Below are positions 1-8,833 of a stretch of 64,000 nucleotides of DNA, one piece after another (position 1 is the first letter of the stretch; each line of letters opens with the position of its first letter). The translations under genes and the position numbers were made by a program. The notes under the pieces were generated by a model. It ran no database searches. It had not been told where the DNA came from and saw nothing but the letters and a program-made list of their open reading frames with translations. Source of the stretch: Sulfitobacter alexandrii (GTDB lineage: Bacteria; Pseudomonadota; Alphaproteobacteria; Rhodobacterales; Rhodobacteraceae); NCBI RefSeq assembly GCF_001886735.1, contig NZ_CP018076.1, forward strand, positions 2,418,001 to 2,482,000. Reading direction: 5' to 3'.

Positions 1-521
1 CCGTCTGGGGCGATCACGAACGGTTCGAAAAGACCTATTTTTCGGATTATCCCGGCTACTACTTCACCGGGGACGGCTGCAAGCGCGATGCCGACGGCGA
101 CTACTGGATCACCGGGCGCGTCGACGATGTCATCAACGTCTCGGGCCACCGCATGGGCACGGCGGAGGTCGAAAGCGCCCTCGTCGCGCACAAGAAGGTC
201 GCCGAGGCCGCCGTGGTCGGCTACCCGCACAAGGTCAAGGGTCAGGGCATCTACTGCTACGTCACCCTGATGGGCGGCGAGGAGCCTTCGGAGGATCTGC
301 GCAAGGAGCTCGAGGCGTGGGTCCGCAACGAGATCGGCCCGATCGCCAAGCCCGACCTCATCCAGTGGGCACCGGGCCTGCCCAAGACGCGGTCCGGCAA
401 GATCATGCGCCGCATCCTGCGCAAGATCGCCGAGAACGATTATGGTGCGCTCGGCGACACTTCGACCCTTGCGGACCCGTCCGTCGTGGACGACCTGATC
501 GAAAACCGCATGAACCGCTGA
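1..521 (+). CDS. acs: Acetyl-coenzyme A synthetase, C-terminal part (5' end outside window)
   Basis: The reading frame is open from the left edge and ends in TGA at 519-521. It encodes the C-terminal adenylation subdomain of an AMP-forming acyl-CoA synthetase, which activates acetate to acetyl-CoA through acetyl-AMP. Visible family motifs are YYFTGDG and [15 protein letters not shown] (the hinge region), and [10 protein letters not shown], which holds the conserved lysine that is the usual acetylation target in Acs. The match to Acs is better than to medium-chain ligases because of the [10 protein letters not shown] stretch. Propionyl-CoA synthetase (PrpE) is the main alternative, since the substrate-defining N-terminal domain lies outside the window. 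Confidence 0.9.
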   Translation, partial: VWGDHERFEKTYFSDYPGYYFTGDGCKRDADGDYWITGRVDDVINVSGHRMGTAEVESALVAHKKVAEAAVVGYPHKVKGQGIYCYVTLMGGEEPSEDLRKELEAWVRNEIGPIAKPDLIQWAPGLPKTRSGKIMRRILRKIAENDYGALGDTSTLADPSVVDDLIENRMNR

Positions 522-528
522 CAGGATC

Positions 529-549
529 GGGCCGCGCGCGACGCGGCCC
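529..549 (+). terminator. GC-rich hairpin after acs
   Basis: A perfect 8-bp inverted repeat (529-536 with 542-549) closes a 5-nt loop, 8 bases after the acs stop. No U-tract follows, so it may be a weak or Rho-assisted terminator or a 3'-end stabilising hairpin. Confidence 0.45.
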
Positions 550-635
550 GCATCACATTTGCAAGGCAGTCCATTTCCCCTTTCCGCCGAACGCTCTAGT
601 TAGCTGTCAGCAATGCGACTCGGAAAGGTATTTCT

Positions 636-1301
636 ATGGCACGGCACAGCACCCGAACCGTAGGTGTGATCGGATTGGGAAACTTCGGCAGCACGGTCGC
701 AACCGAACTGCAGAGGTTCGGAAACCACGTGATCGGCGTCGACACGGATGAAAAGCGCGTGTCGGCCCACGCCGAGCAGCTCAGCCAGGCCGTGATCGTG
801 GACGCACGGGACGACCTCGCCCTGCGCGAGGCGGGTTTCGCGGAATGCGACATCGGCGTCGTCGCCATGGGCTCGGACCTCGAGGCCAGCATCCTCAGCG
901 CGATGAACCTCAAGCTGATCGGCGTGTCGCAGATCTGGGCCAAGGCCAAGACCAAGACCCATCACCGCATCCTGTCCAAGCTGGGTGTGGACCGGGTCAT
1001 CCATCCCGAGATCGAGGTGGGCCAGCATATCGCCCAGGTGCTGCACAACCCGCTGGTGCGCGATTACGTCAGTCTCGGCAATGGCTACCACGTCGTGAAC
1101 TTCCGCATTCCCGAAAGCCTTGAAGGCAAGCGGCTGGAAGACCTGCCGCACACCGAGAAATTCAAGCTGCGCTGCATCGGGGTCATGCGCGGCACCGAGT
1201 TCGTCGGCCAGGACGGCAACTCCTGCACCTTGCAGAGCGACGACCTGCTGCTGCTTCTGGGTCAGCGCAAGGACCTGCGCAGCTTCGCCGCAAGTCTCTG
1301 A
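636..1301 (+). CDS. ktrA: TrkA/KtrA family potassium-channel regulatory subunit
   Basis: Predicted cytoplasmic RCK protein of 221 residues that gates the K+ channel encoded next door. The N-terminus has a Rossmann nucleotide-binding motif (GVIGLGNFGSTVA, residues 9-21) followed by the acidic end of strand 2 (GVDTDEKR), then an RCK_C-like C-terminal half. Length fits single-RCK KtrA proteins rather than the double-RCK TrkA of enterobacteria. A GGAAAGG Shine-Dalgarno sits about 9 bases before ATG 636. The stop is separated from the channel gene start by one base, so the two are co-translated. Ligand (ATP/ADP or NAD) cannot be told from sequence alone. Confidence 0.9.
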   Translation: MARHSTRTVGVIGLGNFGSTVATELQRFGNHVIGVDTDEKRVSAHAEQLSQAVIVDARDDLALREAGFAECDIGVVAMGSDLEASILSAMNLKLIGVSQIWAKAKTKTHHRILSKLGVDRVIHPEIEVGQHIAQVLHNPLVRDYVSLGNGYHVVNFRIPESLEGKRLEDLPHTEKFKLRCIGVMRGTEFVGQDGNSCTLQSDDLLLLLGQRKDLRSFAASL

Positions 1302-1302
1302 C

Positions 1303-2646
1303 ATGGCCAGGGGCGCACAACGGGTCAAGGCGCACCGCGTCGGACTGTCCCTGCCGCCGCCGGCGGTGCTGGGGCTGCTCTATCTGGTCTTCATCGTGAT
1401 CGGGGGCCTGCTGTTGTGGCTGCCGGTCTCGCACCACGGCGACATCGGCCTGTCCGAGGCGCTGTTCACCTCGACCTCGGCTGTCACCGTGACCGGGCTG
1501 GTGCTGGCCGACACGGGTGCGGCCTTCACCGGCTTCGGCCAGGCGGTAATCGCGCTGCTGATCCAGTTCGGCGGGCTGGGGCTGATGACTTTTGCCGTCC
1601 TTGTCCTCAGCGCTCTTGGTATCCCCGTGGGGATGCCGCAGCGCCTGATCCTGCGCGAGGATCTCAACCAGACCTCGATCAGCAACCTGACCGTTCTGGT
1701 GCGCGTCATCATCGTTGTCGCGCTCGTCTGCGAAGGCGTCGGCGCGCTGCTGCTGGCCTTCGTCTTCGTGCCCGAATACGGGCTGAACGGCATCTGGCAG
1801 GCGATCTTCCACTCGGTCAGCGCCTTCAACAACGCGGGCTTTGCCCTGCATCCCGACAGCCTGTCGCAATGGGTCGGCAATCCGCTCATCAACATCGTGA
1901 TCACGCTCCTGTTCATCATGGGGGGCATCGGCTTCATCGTTGTCGGCGACATCTACCAGGCCCGACGCTGGCGGCAGCTGACCCTCCATTCCAAGCTGAT
2001 GCTGGTCGGCACCGCCTTTCTCATCGTCTGGGGCTGCGTCTGGTTCGCCCTGCTGGAATGGACCAATCCCGCCACGCTGGGCAATCTTTCGGTCGGCGAC
2101 AAGTTGTGGGCAAGCTGGTTCCAGGGGGTCACCCCGCGCACCGCGGGGTTCAACACCATCGACACGGCGGGCATGCACGATTCGACCACGGTCATGACCA
2201 TGACGCTGATGCTGGTCGGGGGCGGCAGCACCTCGACCGCCGGCGGCATCAAGGTGACGACCTTTGCCGTTCTGCTGCTCGCCACGGTCGCCTTTTTCCG
2301 GCGGCAGACCACGCTGCACGCCTTCGGCCGGGCGCTGGGGGTCGAGGAAGTGCTGAAGGTGCTTGCGCTGACGATGATCTCCATGCTGCTGGTGCTCTCG
2401 GGCATCTTCGTGACCGCGATCAGCCACGACGGGCAGTTCCTCGACCTCGCGTTCGAGGTCACCTCCGCCTTCGGGACCGTGGGCCTGTCGCGTGGTGCCA
2501 CCGGAGAGCTCGACGGTGTCGGTCGGGCGCTGATCATGGTGATCATGTTCATCGGTCGGGTCGGCCCGCTGGCGCTGGGGTTCTTCCTGGCGACCCGCAC
2601 GGTGCCGAGGGTGAAATATCCGCCGGGTCAGGTCTACCTCGGCTAG
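1303..2646 (+). CDS. ktrB: TrkH/KtrB family potassium uptake channel
   Basis: A 447-residue polytopic inner-membrane protein with the fourfold M1-P-M2 layout of SKT-type K+ transporters. The pore-loop signatures can be read in order: SAVTVTG, SAFNNAGF, TPRTAGFNT and SAFGTVGLS, each with the conserved filter glycine. Length is closer to KtrB (about 450) than to long TrkH (about 480). The ATG at 1303 lies one base after the regulatory subunit stop; the frame is open further upstream inside ktrA, but that extension would be the shadow of ktrA and was rejected. The pair would import K+ for osmoadaptation. Confidence 0.92.
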   Translation: MARGAQRVKAHRVGLSLPPPAVLGLLYLVFIVIGGLLLWLPVSHHGDIGLSEALFTSTSAVTVTGLVLADTGAAFTGFGQAVIALLIQFGGLGLMTFAVLVLSALGIPVGMPQRLILREDLNQTSISNLTVLVRVIIVVALVCEGVGALLLAFVFVPEYGLNGIWQAIFHSVSAFNNAGFALHPDSLSQWVGNPLINIVITLLFIMGGIGFIVVGDIYQARRWRQLTLHSKLMLVGTAFLIVWGCVWFALLEWTNPATLGNLSVGDKLWASWFQGVTPRTAGFNTIDTAGMHDSTTVMTMTLMLVGGGSTSTAGGIKVTTFAVLLLATVAFFRRQTTLHAFGRALGVEEVLKVLALTMISMLLVLSGIFVTAISHDGQFLDLAFEVTSAFGTVGLSRGATGELDGVGRALIMVIMFIGRVGPLALGFFLATRTVPRVKYPPGQVYLG

Positions 2647-2679
2647 AACCTGCCCGCCACGCCGCGAGGACGGAGCATC

Positions 2680-3231
2680 ATGTCAGACCGACGCGACCAG
2701 CACGTCATCCTGTCGGGGTGTTCGGGGGGTGGCAAGACGACCCTGCTGGCCGAACTGGCGCGGCGGGGCCATGCCACCGTCCCGGAGCCCGGTCGCCGCA
2801 TCGTGGCCGAAGAGATGGCGTGCGGCGGCACCGCCCTGCCCTGGACCGACCTTGCCGCCTTTGCCCGCCGCGCGCTTGCGCTGGCGACCGCCGACCGGGC
2901 GGCGTTGGAGCCACGGAAGGGCTGGGTCTTCTTCGACCGTGGCGTGATAGACGCGGCGGTGGCGCTGAGCCATGCGACAGGGCAACCCCTCGCCACGCTG
3001 CTGCAAGGGCAGCCGCTGTTTCATCCCCGTGTTTTCCTCGTCCCGCCGTGGCGCGAAATCTTCGAGGCCGATGCGGAACGCCGGCACGACATGGAAGAAG
3101 GCCTGCGCGAATATCACAGGCTGAAGGCCGCCTATCGACGGCTGGGATACGACCCGCTGGTGCTCCCCCGCACGTCCACCGCGATGCGGGCCGACCTTGT
3201 TCTGGACCGGCTGGGGCCCCCGCCGGTCTGA
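2680..3231 (+). CDS. Small AAA-family ATPase (P-loop, AAA_28-like)
   Basis: A 183-residue protein with a Walker A loop GCSGGGKTT at about residues 13-21 and a kinase-like hydrophobic strand ending WVFFDRGVID near residue 90, which could serve as Walker B or as the substrate-binding strand. The C-terminal half is rich in charged helices (HDMEEGLREYHRLK). Such proteins are annotated as AAA family ATPases, and related folds include nucleoside or sugar kinases; the substrate is unknown. It follows ktrB by 33 bases on the same strand, so it may be read from the same transcript, but nothing ties its role to K+ transport. Confidence 0.8.
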   Translation: MSDRRDQHVILSGCSGGGKTTLLAELARRGHATVPEPGRRIVAEEMACGGTALPWTDLAAFARRALALATADRAALEPRKGWVFFDRGVIDAAVALSHATGQPLATLLQGQPLFHPRVFLVPPWREIFEADAERRHDMEEGLREYHRLKAAYRRLGYDPLVLPRTSTAMRADLVLDRLGPPPV

Positions 3232-3251
3232 CCTGCACAATCGCACGGACG

Positions 3252-3276
3252 AAAAAAAGCCCCCTCGGAAGGGGGC
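3252..3276 (-). terminator. Rho-independent terminator between convergent genes
   Basis: A 7-bp stem (259-265 with 270-276 of the 3 kb block) and a CGGA loop. Seven A residues precede it on the plus strand, giving a U-tract on the minus strand, so it best serves the DUF992 gene; it may work weakly for the ATPase gene too. Confidence 0.75.
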
Positions 3277-3300
3277 CTTTCGCAAGATGTTTCGGGGTTG

Positions 3301-3804
3301 TCAGCCTTCGACACGGGTGAGGTTGATCTCGCCCACACCGACGGCAAAGTTCACGCCGGTCTGCGTGTTCACGCTGATCGGTTGCAGGGCCAGCGTATTC
3401 TCGGAGCCGCCGGTCATGGCATTGGCGCCAAGACCTACGCCCAGCGTCGCTTCTGCGGACACGCCCTTGTAGCTGCCGTTCAGGCCGCCCTCACGGTATT
3501 CGGATTCCGTGGGTGCCAGCACCAGCCATGCCATCTGGCCGTTCTGGGTCTTGCCGATATCGATCCCGTAGCGGTTGATCTGGCCCACGTAGGTTTCATC
3601 GGCCAGACCTTCCTCGACAGGGTTGAAGGTGCAGGTCAGTTCGCGCGTGGAGCCGAAGACGTAGCCCGTCCCGTCACCCACGTCGCAGGACAGCGATCCG
3701 ATCTCGGTGTGATCAACCGTTTCCTGATCGTCGGCGAAGGCGGTCGTGCCGGCGGACATCCCGATGATCAGTGCGGCGGCGGTGAATTTCGTGGTCGATT
3801 TCAT
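3301..3804 (-). CDS. DUF992 domain-containing exported protein
   Basis: A 167-residue protein with a clear signal peptide (MKSTTKFTAAALIIGMSAG, cleavage near AFA-DDQ) and a mature domain typical of DUF992: GSLSCDVGDGTGYVFGS, a cysteine pair formed with the LTCTF segment, then glycine-rich strands. The start at 3804 is chosen because it opens the signal peptide and has an AGGAGA ribosome site; the frame extends upstream to 4221, but that extension is not signal-like. The family is periplasmic or outer-membrane associated in alphaproteobacteria and has no assigned function. Confidence 0.85.
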   Translation of the reverse strand: MKSTTKFTAAALIIGMSAGTTAFADDQETVDHTEIGSLSCDVGDGTGYVFGSTRELTCTFNPVEEGLADETYVGQINRYGIDIGKTQNGQMAWLVLAPTESEYREGGLNGSYKGVSAEATLGVGLGANAMTGGSENTLALQPISVNTQTGVNFAVGVGEINLTRVEG

Positions 3805-4157
3805 GGTCTTCTCCTGTTGGGCATTCTGCAACGCCCGGTCATTGCGGCATTCGGGTGCCTGGGTTATCGGCATGACGGGATGCCATGCCGCTCTCTCCGA
3901 CAGCCAGCGTCGCGCGGAACCGGGCGACGATGCCTCTCTTGACGGGACAACCCCCGCCGCAGAAGCCTGTTCCGGGATGATCCCGCCTGTTGCGATCGTC
4001 CGCGGGATTCCGCGCGGCTGACGCGTTCCCGCCACGCTTTGGCCGCGATGGAACGCTAGGCGGAAGCGATGAAAGACACCTTGCACATCACATTCGAGCG
4101 ATTGCCTTGATGGGCGCTGCTGGACAAATCGGCAGGGCCGTGGCACCCGTGAGCCGG
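3805..4157. other. Divergent intergenic region
   Basis: This 353-base gap separates the DUF992 start (leftward) from the flavin reductase start (rightward), so it must hold promoters for both. I see no clear -35/-10 pair, inverted repeat or RNA motif, and the small frames here do not resemble proteins. Confidence 0.5.
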
Positions 4158-4676
4158 ATGGATGATGATTTGATTTCCTTTGCGCCCGAGGCGGAAGACG
4201 GCGCCCGGCTGCGCGCGGCATTCGGCCGTTTCGGCACGGGTGTCACCGTCATAACGACCCAGACGGAAACCGGCCCGCTGGGCATGACCGCCAACTCGTT
4301 CTCGTCCGTCTCGCTTGATCCGCCGCTCGTTCTGTGGTCCGCCGCGCTGCGGTCCAAGAGACACGACGCCTTCGCCCGTGCGCAGCATTTCTGCATCCAC
4401 ATCCTCGGGGAGGATCAGGGGCCGCTGGCGCTGCATTTCGCGGGCCAGGGGCACGATTTCTCCGGGTTCGACTGGCACCCCGGCCCGGATGGCGCCCCGA
4501 CACTGTCAGGCGTGCTCGCCACCTTCCACTGCGACACCCACGCCGTTCATCCGGCAGGAGATCACTCCATCATCTTGGGCCGCATCCGCCACGCGGCCCA
4601 GCGCCGGGGGGACGGCGCGGGGCTCCTGTTCGATCGGGGCCGGTTCGGCACCTTTGCGCCGCAGTCCGGTCAGTAG
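4158..4676 (+). CDS. Flavin reductase family protein (FMN-binding split barrel)
   Basis: A 172-residue protein of the FMN-dependent flavin reductase family, which supplies reduced flavin to a partner monooxygenase. Diagnostic stretches are LRAAFGRFGTGVTVITT, GMTANSFSSVSLDPPLVL (flavin-phosphate site) and the C-terminal HSIILGRI region. ATG 4158 gives the usual length; the frame runs on upstream without family similarity. The last 7 bases overlap the convergent tamB stop. No oxygenase partner is nearby, so its in vivo partner is unknown. Confidence 0.88.
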   Translation: MDDDLISFAPEAEDGARLRAAFGRFGTGVTVITTQTETGPLGMTANSFSSVSLDPPLVLWSAALRSKRHDAFARAQHFCIHILGEDQGPLALHFAGQGHDFSGFDWHPGPDGAPTLSGVLATFHCDTHAVHPAGDHSIILGRIRHAAQRRGDGAGLLFDRGRFGTFAPQSGQ

Positions 4677-7600
4677 TCCCTTTCAAAGAACAGACCGATA
4701 CCGCTGTTTCCATCCGACCCGAGGGTCGCCTTGCCGGTGAGGTTCGGCGTGATGTCGATGTTCAGCGAGATATCCGCGGACCCGTCCGAGGCGGCGGTCA
4801 CGTCGGAATAGACGTTCTCCGAAATGTACTTGCCCGCGCGGACCGCGGTCGAGCCGTCCTCCGTCGTCGTTACGTCGAGATCGTCGAGGCCGAAGTTGTC
4901 GCGCAGGTTGCCGATCACGCCGTTGCCGCCGCGTCCCGCCAGCGTCGCCACGGCAGAGGCCAGCTGCAGCGCCTGGAATGCCGAGATGTCGGCGATGTTG
5001 CGGCCGAAGAGGAGCTGGGCCAGCACCTCGTCCTGCGGGGCGGCCGGGGTCGCCTCGAACAGGACCTCGGGCGAATCCGCCGGGCCTTGCACGATCACCC
5101 GCACCTCGCCCGCGTTGGTCGTGGTGGAAGACACGAAGCGCAGGTAGGGGATCAGGTCGCCCTGGAACTGCACGGAACCTTCGACAAGGTTGAACCGGCG
5201 GCCCAGGATGTCGAGGCGGCCGCGGATAAGTTCGAAGCGTCCGGCCGAGATGATGTTGTTGGTGGTGCCGGTCAGCGTCAAGCCGCCGCCCAGCTCGGCG
5301 TCGAGCCCCCTGCCCCGTACGAAGATGCGGTTCGGCGCGTTGACTTCGAGGTTGAGGCCGAAGCCGCCGCCGGGATTGTCCGCAGCCGGATCGGTGCCCG
5401 CTTCGGCCCCGGTCAGCCCGGCCTTGCGGCGGGTGGCGATCACCGCGGGATCCGCCCCGATGTGGGTGATTTGCGGAATGTCCCCGATCGTGGTCATCCC
5501 GGTGGAGGGCACGTTCACGTTGGTTTCGCCGACATTGATCCGGCCACTGATCACCGCGCCCCCGGCCAGCGGCCCCGCGATGCGCAGGTTGCCGCCAAGG
5601 CTGGTGCGGTAGAGCTTGGGATCGGTCAGGACCAGCCCCTCCAGCGCGACCTGCAGATCGGCGGGGAGCGACCCTGTCAGGGTCACGCCGCCACCAACGC
5701 GCAGGCGGCCGCCGCCGACGGCATTGGCGCTGAGGTCGATGTCGGCGCGGTTGTTGCCCAACCGGATGTTCGCGTCGATCCCTTCCAGCGCGATACGCAG
5801 GTTCGGCGCGGTCAGTGCCGCGTCCGATGTCGTGACCGTGCCGCTCAGCGAAGACAGCGCGGGCGGCCCGTTGACCGTCAGGTCGAACCGCGCCAGCCCC
5901 TGCAGGATACGCGGTTCAAGGAACGGGCGGCTGAGACCCAGGGGCGCGGTGCCGGCGATATCGAGGTTGAGGTTACCGCTTTCGGCCACCTGCCCCGAAA
6001 CGGTCGCCTGCGTGCCCCCCGGCCCGCGTGCGTCGGTGTCGATCTGCCACGCGCTGCCCTGCCGCCGCGCCGAGCCGTCGACGTTCAGCGGCCCGTTCAG
6101 CTGCGGCACCAGCGCGGCGACATTGGGCACCGCGAGGGTGAAATCCACGTCCGCGTTCGGGCCGGTGACCACGCCGTTCACCGTGGCGCGCGCCGAATAG
6201 GGGCCGCTTGCCTGCGTGTCGACCGCGAGCCCGTCCGGCGTCTGGTAAAGCTTGCCGGTAGCGGACAGCGGGCCGTTCACCGAGGGCACCAACGGGTTCA
6301 CGTTGGGCACGGAAACGTTGAAGTTCAGCGACATGTTCGGCCCGGTGGCCAGCCCCGCCACCGTCACTTGCGCGCCGTAGGGGCCTGTCGCCTGCGTGTC
6401 CACCACGAAGCCGTCGTCGGTCTGGCGCAGGGTGCCGGTGGCGTTGAGCGGCCCGTTCACCTGCGGCACCACGGGCTGCACGTTGGGCACCGACACGTCG
6501 AAACGGATATCGAGCGCCGGGGTCAGCGCCCCCTGCACCGCCGCGCGGACGTCGTACGGGCCGTTGGCCGTGGTGTCGATCACGAAGCCTTCGGCTGTCT
6601 GGCGCAGGTTGCCCTGTGCCGACAGCGGGCCGCTGACCTGCGGCACCAGCGGATTGACCTGCGGCATGGACAGGTCGAAATCGACGTCCAGCGTCGGGCT
6701 GACCAGCCCTTCGACCGCGGCGGTCACATCGTAGGGGCCGGTGGCATCGGTACGGATGCGCCAGCCGTCCGGGGTCTGGCTGAGGGTGCCGCGGGCGCGC
6801 ACCGGGCCCTCGATCTGCTCGGCAAAGGGTTTGACGTCGGGCACATCGGCGGTGAAGGTGATCTCCGCGTTCGGGCCGGTTGCCAGGCCCTGCGCCGTCA
6901 GCGCCGCACCGTAGGGGCCATCGGTCACCGCATCGACGACCCAGCCACGGGTGTCCTGCGTGGCGGTCGCGCTCACGGTGACGGGCCCGTCGTATTGCGG
7001 CAGAACGAGCCCCACGTCCTCCAGCCGGAAATCGGCCTGCACGCGGCTGTCGTCCGTGCGCAGTTCGGCGGAACCGGTCAGGCTCAGCGCATCGTTGCGC
7101 AACGACAGGTCGCGCAGGAAGGTGCCGGTCTCGTTCCGGGTGGCCTGCATGTTCAGTTCCGTCCGGCCTTCGAGCACGGCATCCGCCTGTGGGATGCCCA
7201 GCACAAGGTTTTCCGTGCTGCCCGTCGCCCGCAGATCGAACATGCCGCCCAGCGGCGTGACACTGCCGTTCAGCGCCAGTTCGCTGCGCCCGTCCAGTTC
7301 GCGCCCGGCGAGCGCCGAAAACCGGCTGAGATCGTCGGCGTTGAGCCGCACGTCCAGTTCGGTCCGGAAGTTGTTCTCCAGCCCCGCGATGACGATGTCA
7401 CCGGCAAGGCCGTAATCGGTCCCGGTCAGGTCCAGTCCCGTGATCCGGGTCGGCTGCCCTTCGACGTAGTTGATGTTGGCACTGCCGGTGATCCGGCTGC
7501 CGATCGCCTCGGCGCTTGCCGGATTGGTCAACGCCAGCCCCTCTGCGCTGAAGGTCACATCGCCCAGGAATTCACCCAGGGTGCCGACGTCGCCGCGCAG

Positions 7601-8833
7601 CGTGCCGTCCAGGCCAAGCTGCGTGCTGTCGATGGACAGCCCGGCCATCTGAAGCGCATCGATGTCGAAGGCCGCATCCAGCGCCTCGCCGTCCGCCGCG
7701 TCGTAGTTGACCCGGAGCCCGACACGTTCGACCGTGGTGCCCTCGCCGCCCACGGGCAGCAGGATCGTGGTGCCGTCGGGATTCGCCACGGTGCCCGTGA
7801 CGTCGATGAAGGTCGGCCATTTCTCGGCGTTCAGGGTGACGCGCCCCGCAATGTCGGCGGCCTGCGCGTCGAGCGAGAAATCGCTGACCTCGATCGCGCC
7901 GGTGCTTTCGAGCAGCGCATCGAGCGTGAGGCGGACGTTCTCGCCGAAGAATTCGCGGAAACGCGGGGCGAAAAGCGCCGTCACGTCGCCGCCGATATCG
8001 CCCTGAACCCGGCGATCAGGTGTGTCCGAGCCGCTGCCCGACTCTTGAGTGCCCAGGGTGATCTGCCCTGCCAGCCGCTCCTGACCGTCGGTGGACAGGT
8101 TCAGGTCGGTGACAAAATCGCTCAACGGGCCATTCCCCTCGACCGTCAGGTTGACCGAAGGTTGGTCGGGCAGGCTCATCAGCTTGGCCACGATCCCTTC
8201 CTCGCCCTCGCTGAGCCGCACGAGCAGGTCGAGGACATTGTCGGTCCGCTCAAGGTTCGCGCGAATGGCGAATTCGCCCTGTTTCGCATCGGTCCGGTTG
8301 GCGGTGATGTCGACGTCCAGCAGCTCATCGGTATATTGCGCCTTGGCCTGAAGGGTCAGCTGCGCGGCCTCGCCCAGCAGTGGCGCGCCAAGGTTGATCT
8401 CGTCCACGCCGAAATCAGCGATGTTAATGGCAACCGGCAGTTCCGGAAGGCTGAACGGCTGCGCCTCGGCGTCGGGCAGGTCGACTTCGCCGGATGGGAC
8501 CGGGAGGCGCGGCAGATCCAGCCGCGCGGCGGTCAGGCTTTGCACTTCGAGCCGTCCGCGCAGCAGCGCGGAGCGGGTCCAGTCCAGCGTGACGTCTTCG
8601 AGGGTGAGCCAGACGCCCTCGTCGTCCGCGATGGTCATCCGGTCGAAGCTGGCCGTCGAACTGAGCGCACCGCGAAACCCGTCGATCCGTACAGTCCGCC
8701 CGGCGCCGCTGAGCGCATCCTGGATCGTGCGAGTCAGGAACCCCTTGTCGTCCTCGCCTTCCTGCGCCCGGAGGTCTCCGGGAACGGCGAGAAGGACGGT
8801 GATCGCGGTCAGAAAGGAAAGAAGGAACCGCAT
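4670..8833 (-). CDS. tamB: TamB-like translocation and assembly module protein (DUF490)
   Basis: A 1387-residue inner-membrane-anchored periplasmic protein that works with TamA in outer-membrane protein insertion or lipid transport. The N-terminus is signal-like (MRFLLSFLTAITVLLAVPG). The middle is long beta-rich repeat sequence and the last 350 residues match the conserved TamB/DUF490 domain (PDSPEVLFEA, QDEVLAQLLFGR, ending ERDY). The start at 8833 shares one base with the tamA stop (TGATG), implying translational coupling after tamA. An in-frame start further upstream inside tamA was rejected. Six internal repeats are listed separately. Confidence 0.93.
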   Translation of the reverse strand: MRFLLSFLTAITVLLAVPGDLRAQEGEDDKGFLTRTIQDALSGAGRTVRIDGFRGALSSTASFDRMTIADDEGVWLTLEDVTLDWTRSALLRGRLEVQSLTAARLDLPRLPVPSGEVDLPDAEAQPFSLPELPVAINIADFGVDEINLGAPLLGEAAQLTLQAKAQYTDELLDVDITANRTDAKQGEFAIRANLERTDNVLDLLVRLSEGEEGIVAKLMSLPDQPSVNLTVEGNGPLSDFVTDLNLSTDGQERLAGQITLGTQESGSGSDTPDRRVQGDIGGDVTALFAPRFREFFGENVRLTLDALLESTGAIEVSDFSLDAQAADIAGRVTLNAEKWPTFIDVTGTVANPDGTTILLPVGGEGTTVERVGLRVNYDAADGEALDAAFDIDALQMAGLSIDSTQLGLDGTLRGDVGTLGEFLGDVTFSAEGLALTNPASAEAIGSRITGSANINYVEGQPTRITGLDLTGTDYGLAGDIVIAGLENNFRTELDVRLNADDLSRFSALAGRELDGRSELALNGSVTPLGGMFDLRATGSTENLVLGIPQADAVLEGRTELNMQATRNETGTFLRDLSLRNDALSLTGSAELRTDDSRVQADFRLEDVGLVLPQYDGPVTVSATATQDTRGWVVDAVTDGPYGAALTAQGLATGPNAEITFTADVPDVKPFAEQIEGPVRARGTLSQTPDGWRIRTDATGPYDVTAAVEGLVSPTLDVDFDLSMPQVNPLVPQVSGPLSAQGNLRQTAEGFVIDTTANGPYDVRAAVQGALTPALDIRFDVSVPNVQPVVPQVNGPLNATGTLRQTDDGFVVDTQATGPYGAQVTVAGLATGPNMSLNFNVSVPNVNPLVPSVNGPLSATGKLYQTPDGLAVDTQASGPYSARATVNGVVTGPNADVDFTLAVPNVAALVPQLNGPLNVDGSARRQGSAWQIDTDARGPGGTQATVSGQVAESGNLNLDIAGTAPLGLSRPFLEPRILQGLARFDLTVNGPPALSSLSGTVTTSDAALTAPNLRIALEGIDANIRLGNNRADIDLSANAVGGGRLRVGGGVTLTGSLPADLQVALEGLVLTDPKLYRTSLGGNLRIAGPLAGGAVISGRINVGETNVNVPSTGMTTIGDIPQITHIGADPAVIATRRKAGLTGAEAGTDPAADNPGGGFGLNLEVNAPNRIFVRGRGLDAELGGGLTLTGTTNNIISAGRFELIRGRLDILGRRFNLVEGSVQFQGDLIPYLRFVSSTTTNAGEVRVIVQGPADSPEVLFEATPAAPQDEVLAQLLFGRNIADISAFQALQLASAVATLAGRGGNGVIGNLRDNFGLDDLDVTTTEDGSTAVRAGKYISENVYSDVTAASDGSADISLNIDITPNLTGKATLGSDGNSGIGLFFERDY
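5942..7015 (-). repeat. Six tandem 59-60 residue repeats inside tamB
   Basis: Six consecutive units of 59-60 codons share the pattern V-x-P-x-VP-x-x-x-GPL, then G-x-L-x-Q-T-x-x-G, then D-T-x-A-x-GPY, then an end in VPN or VPD. The units run VGLVLPQ, VKPFAEQ, VNPLVPQ, VQPVVPQ, VNPLVPS and VAALVPQ in coding order. The inner ones are the most alike, as expected for recent unequal crossing-over or slippage. The repeat probably extends the beta-taco groove of the AsmA/TamB fold. Confidence 0.85.

Noticed and set aside
1416..3320. Plus-strand open frame in another phase across the potassium channel and ATPase genes
   Set aside because: It overlaps ktrB and the ATPase in the wrong phase and is rich in Arg/His/Pro, as expected of a frame shadow.
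3805..4221. Upstream extension of the DUF992 gene
   Set aside because: The extension is basic and proline-rich; the signal peptide with AGGAGA site at 3804 is far better.
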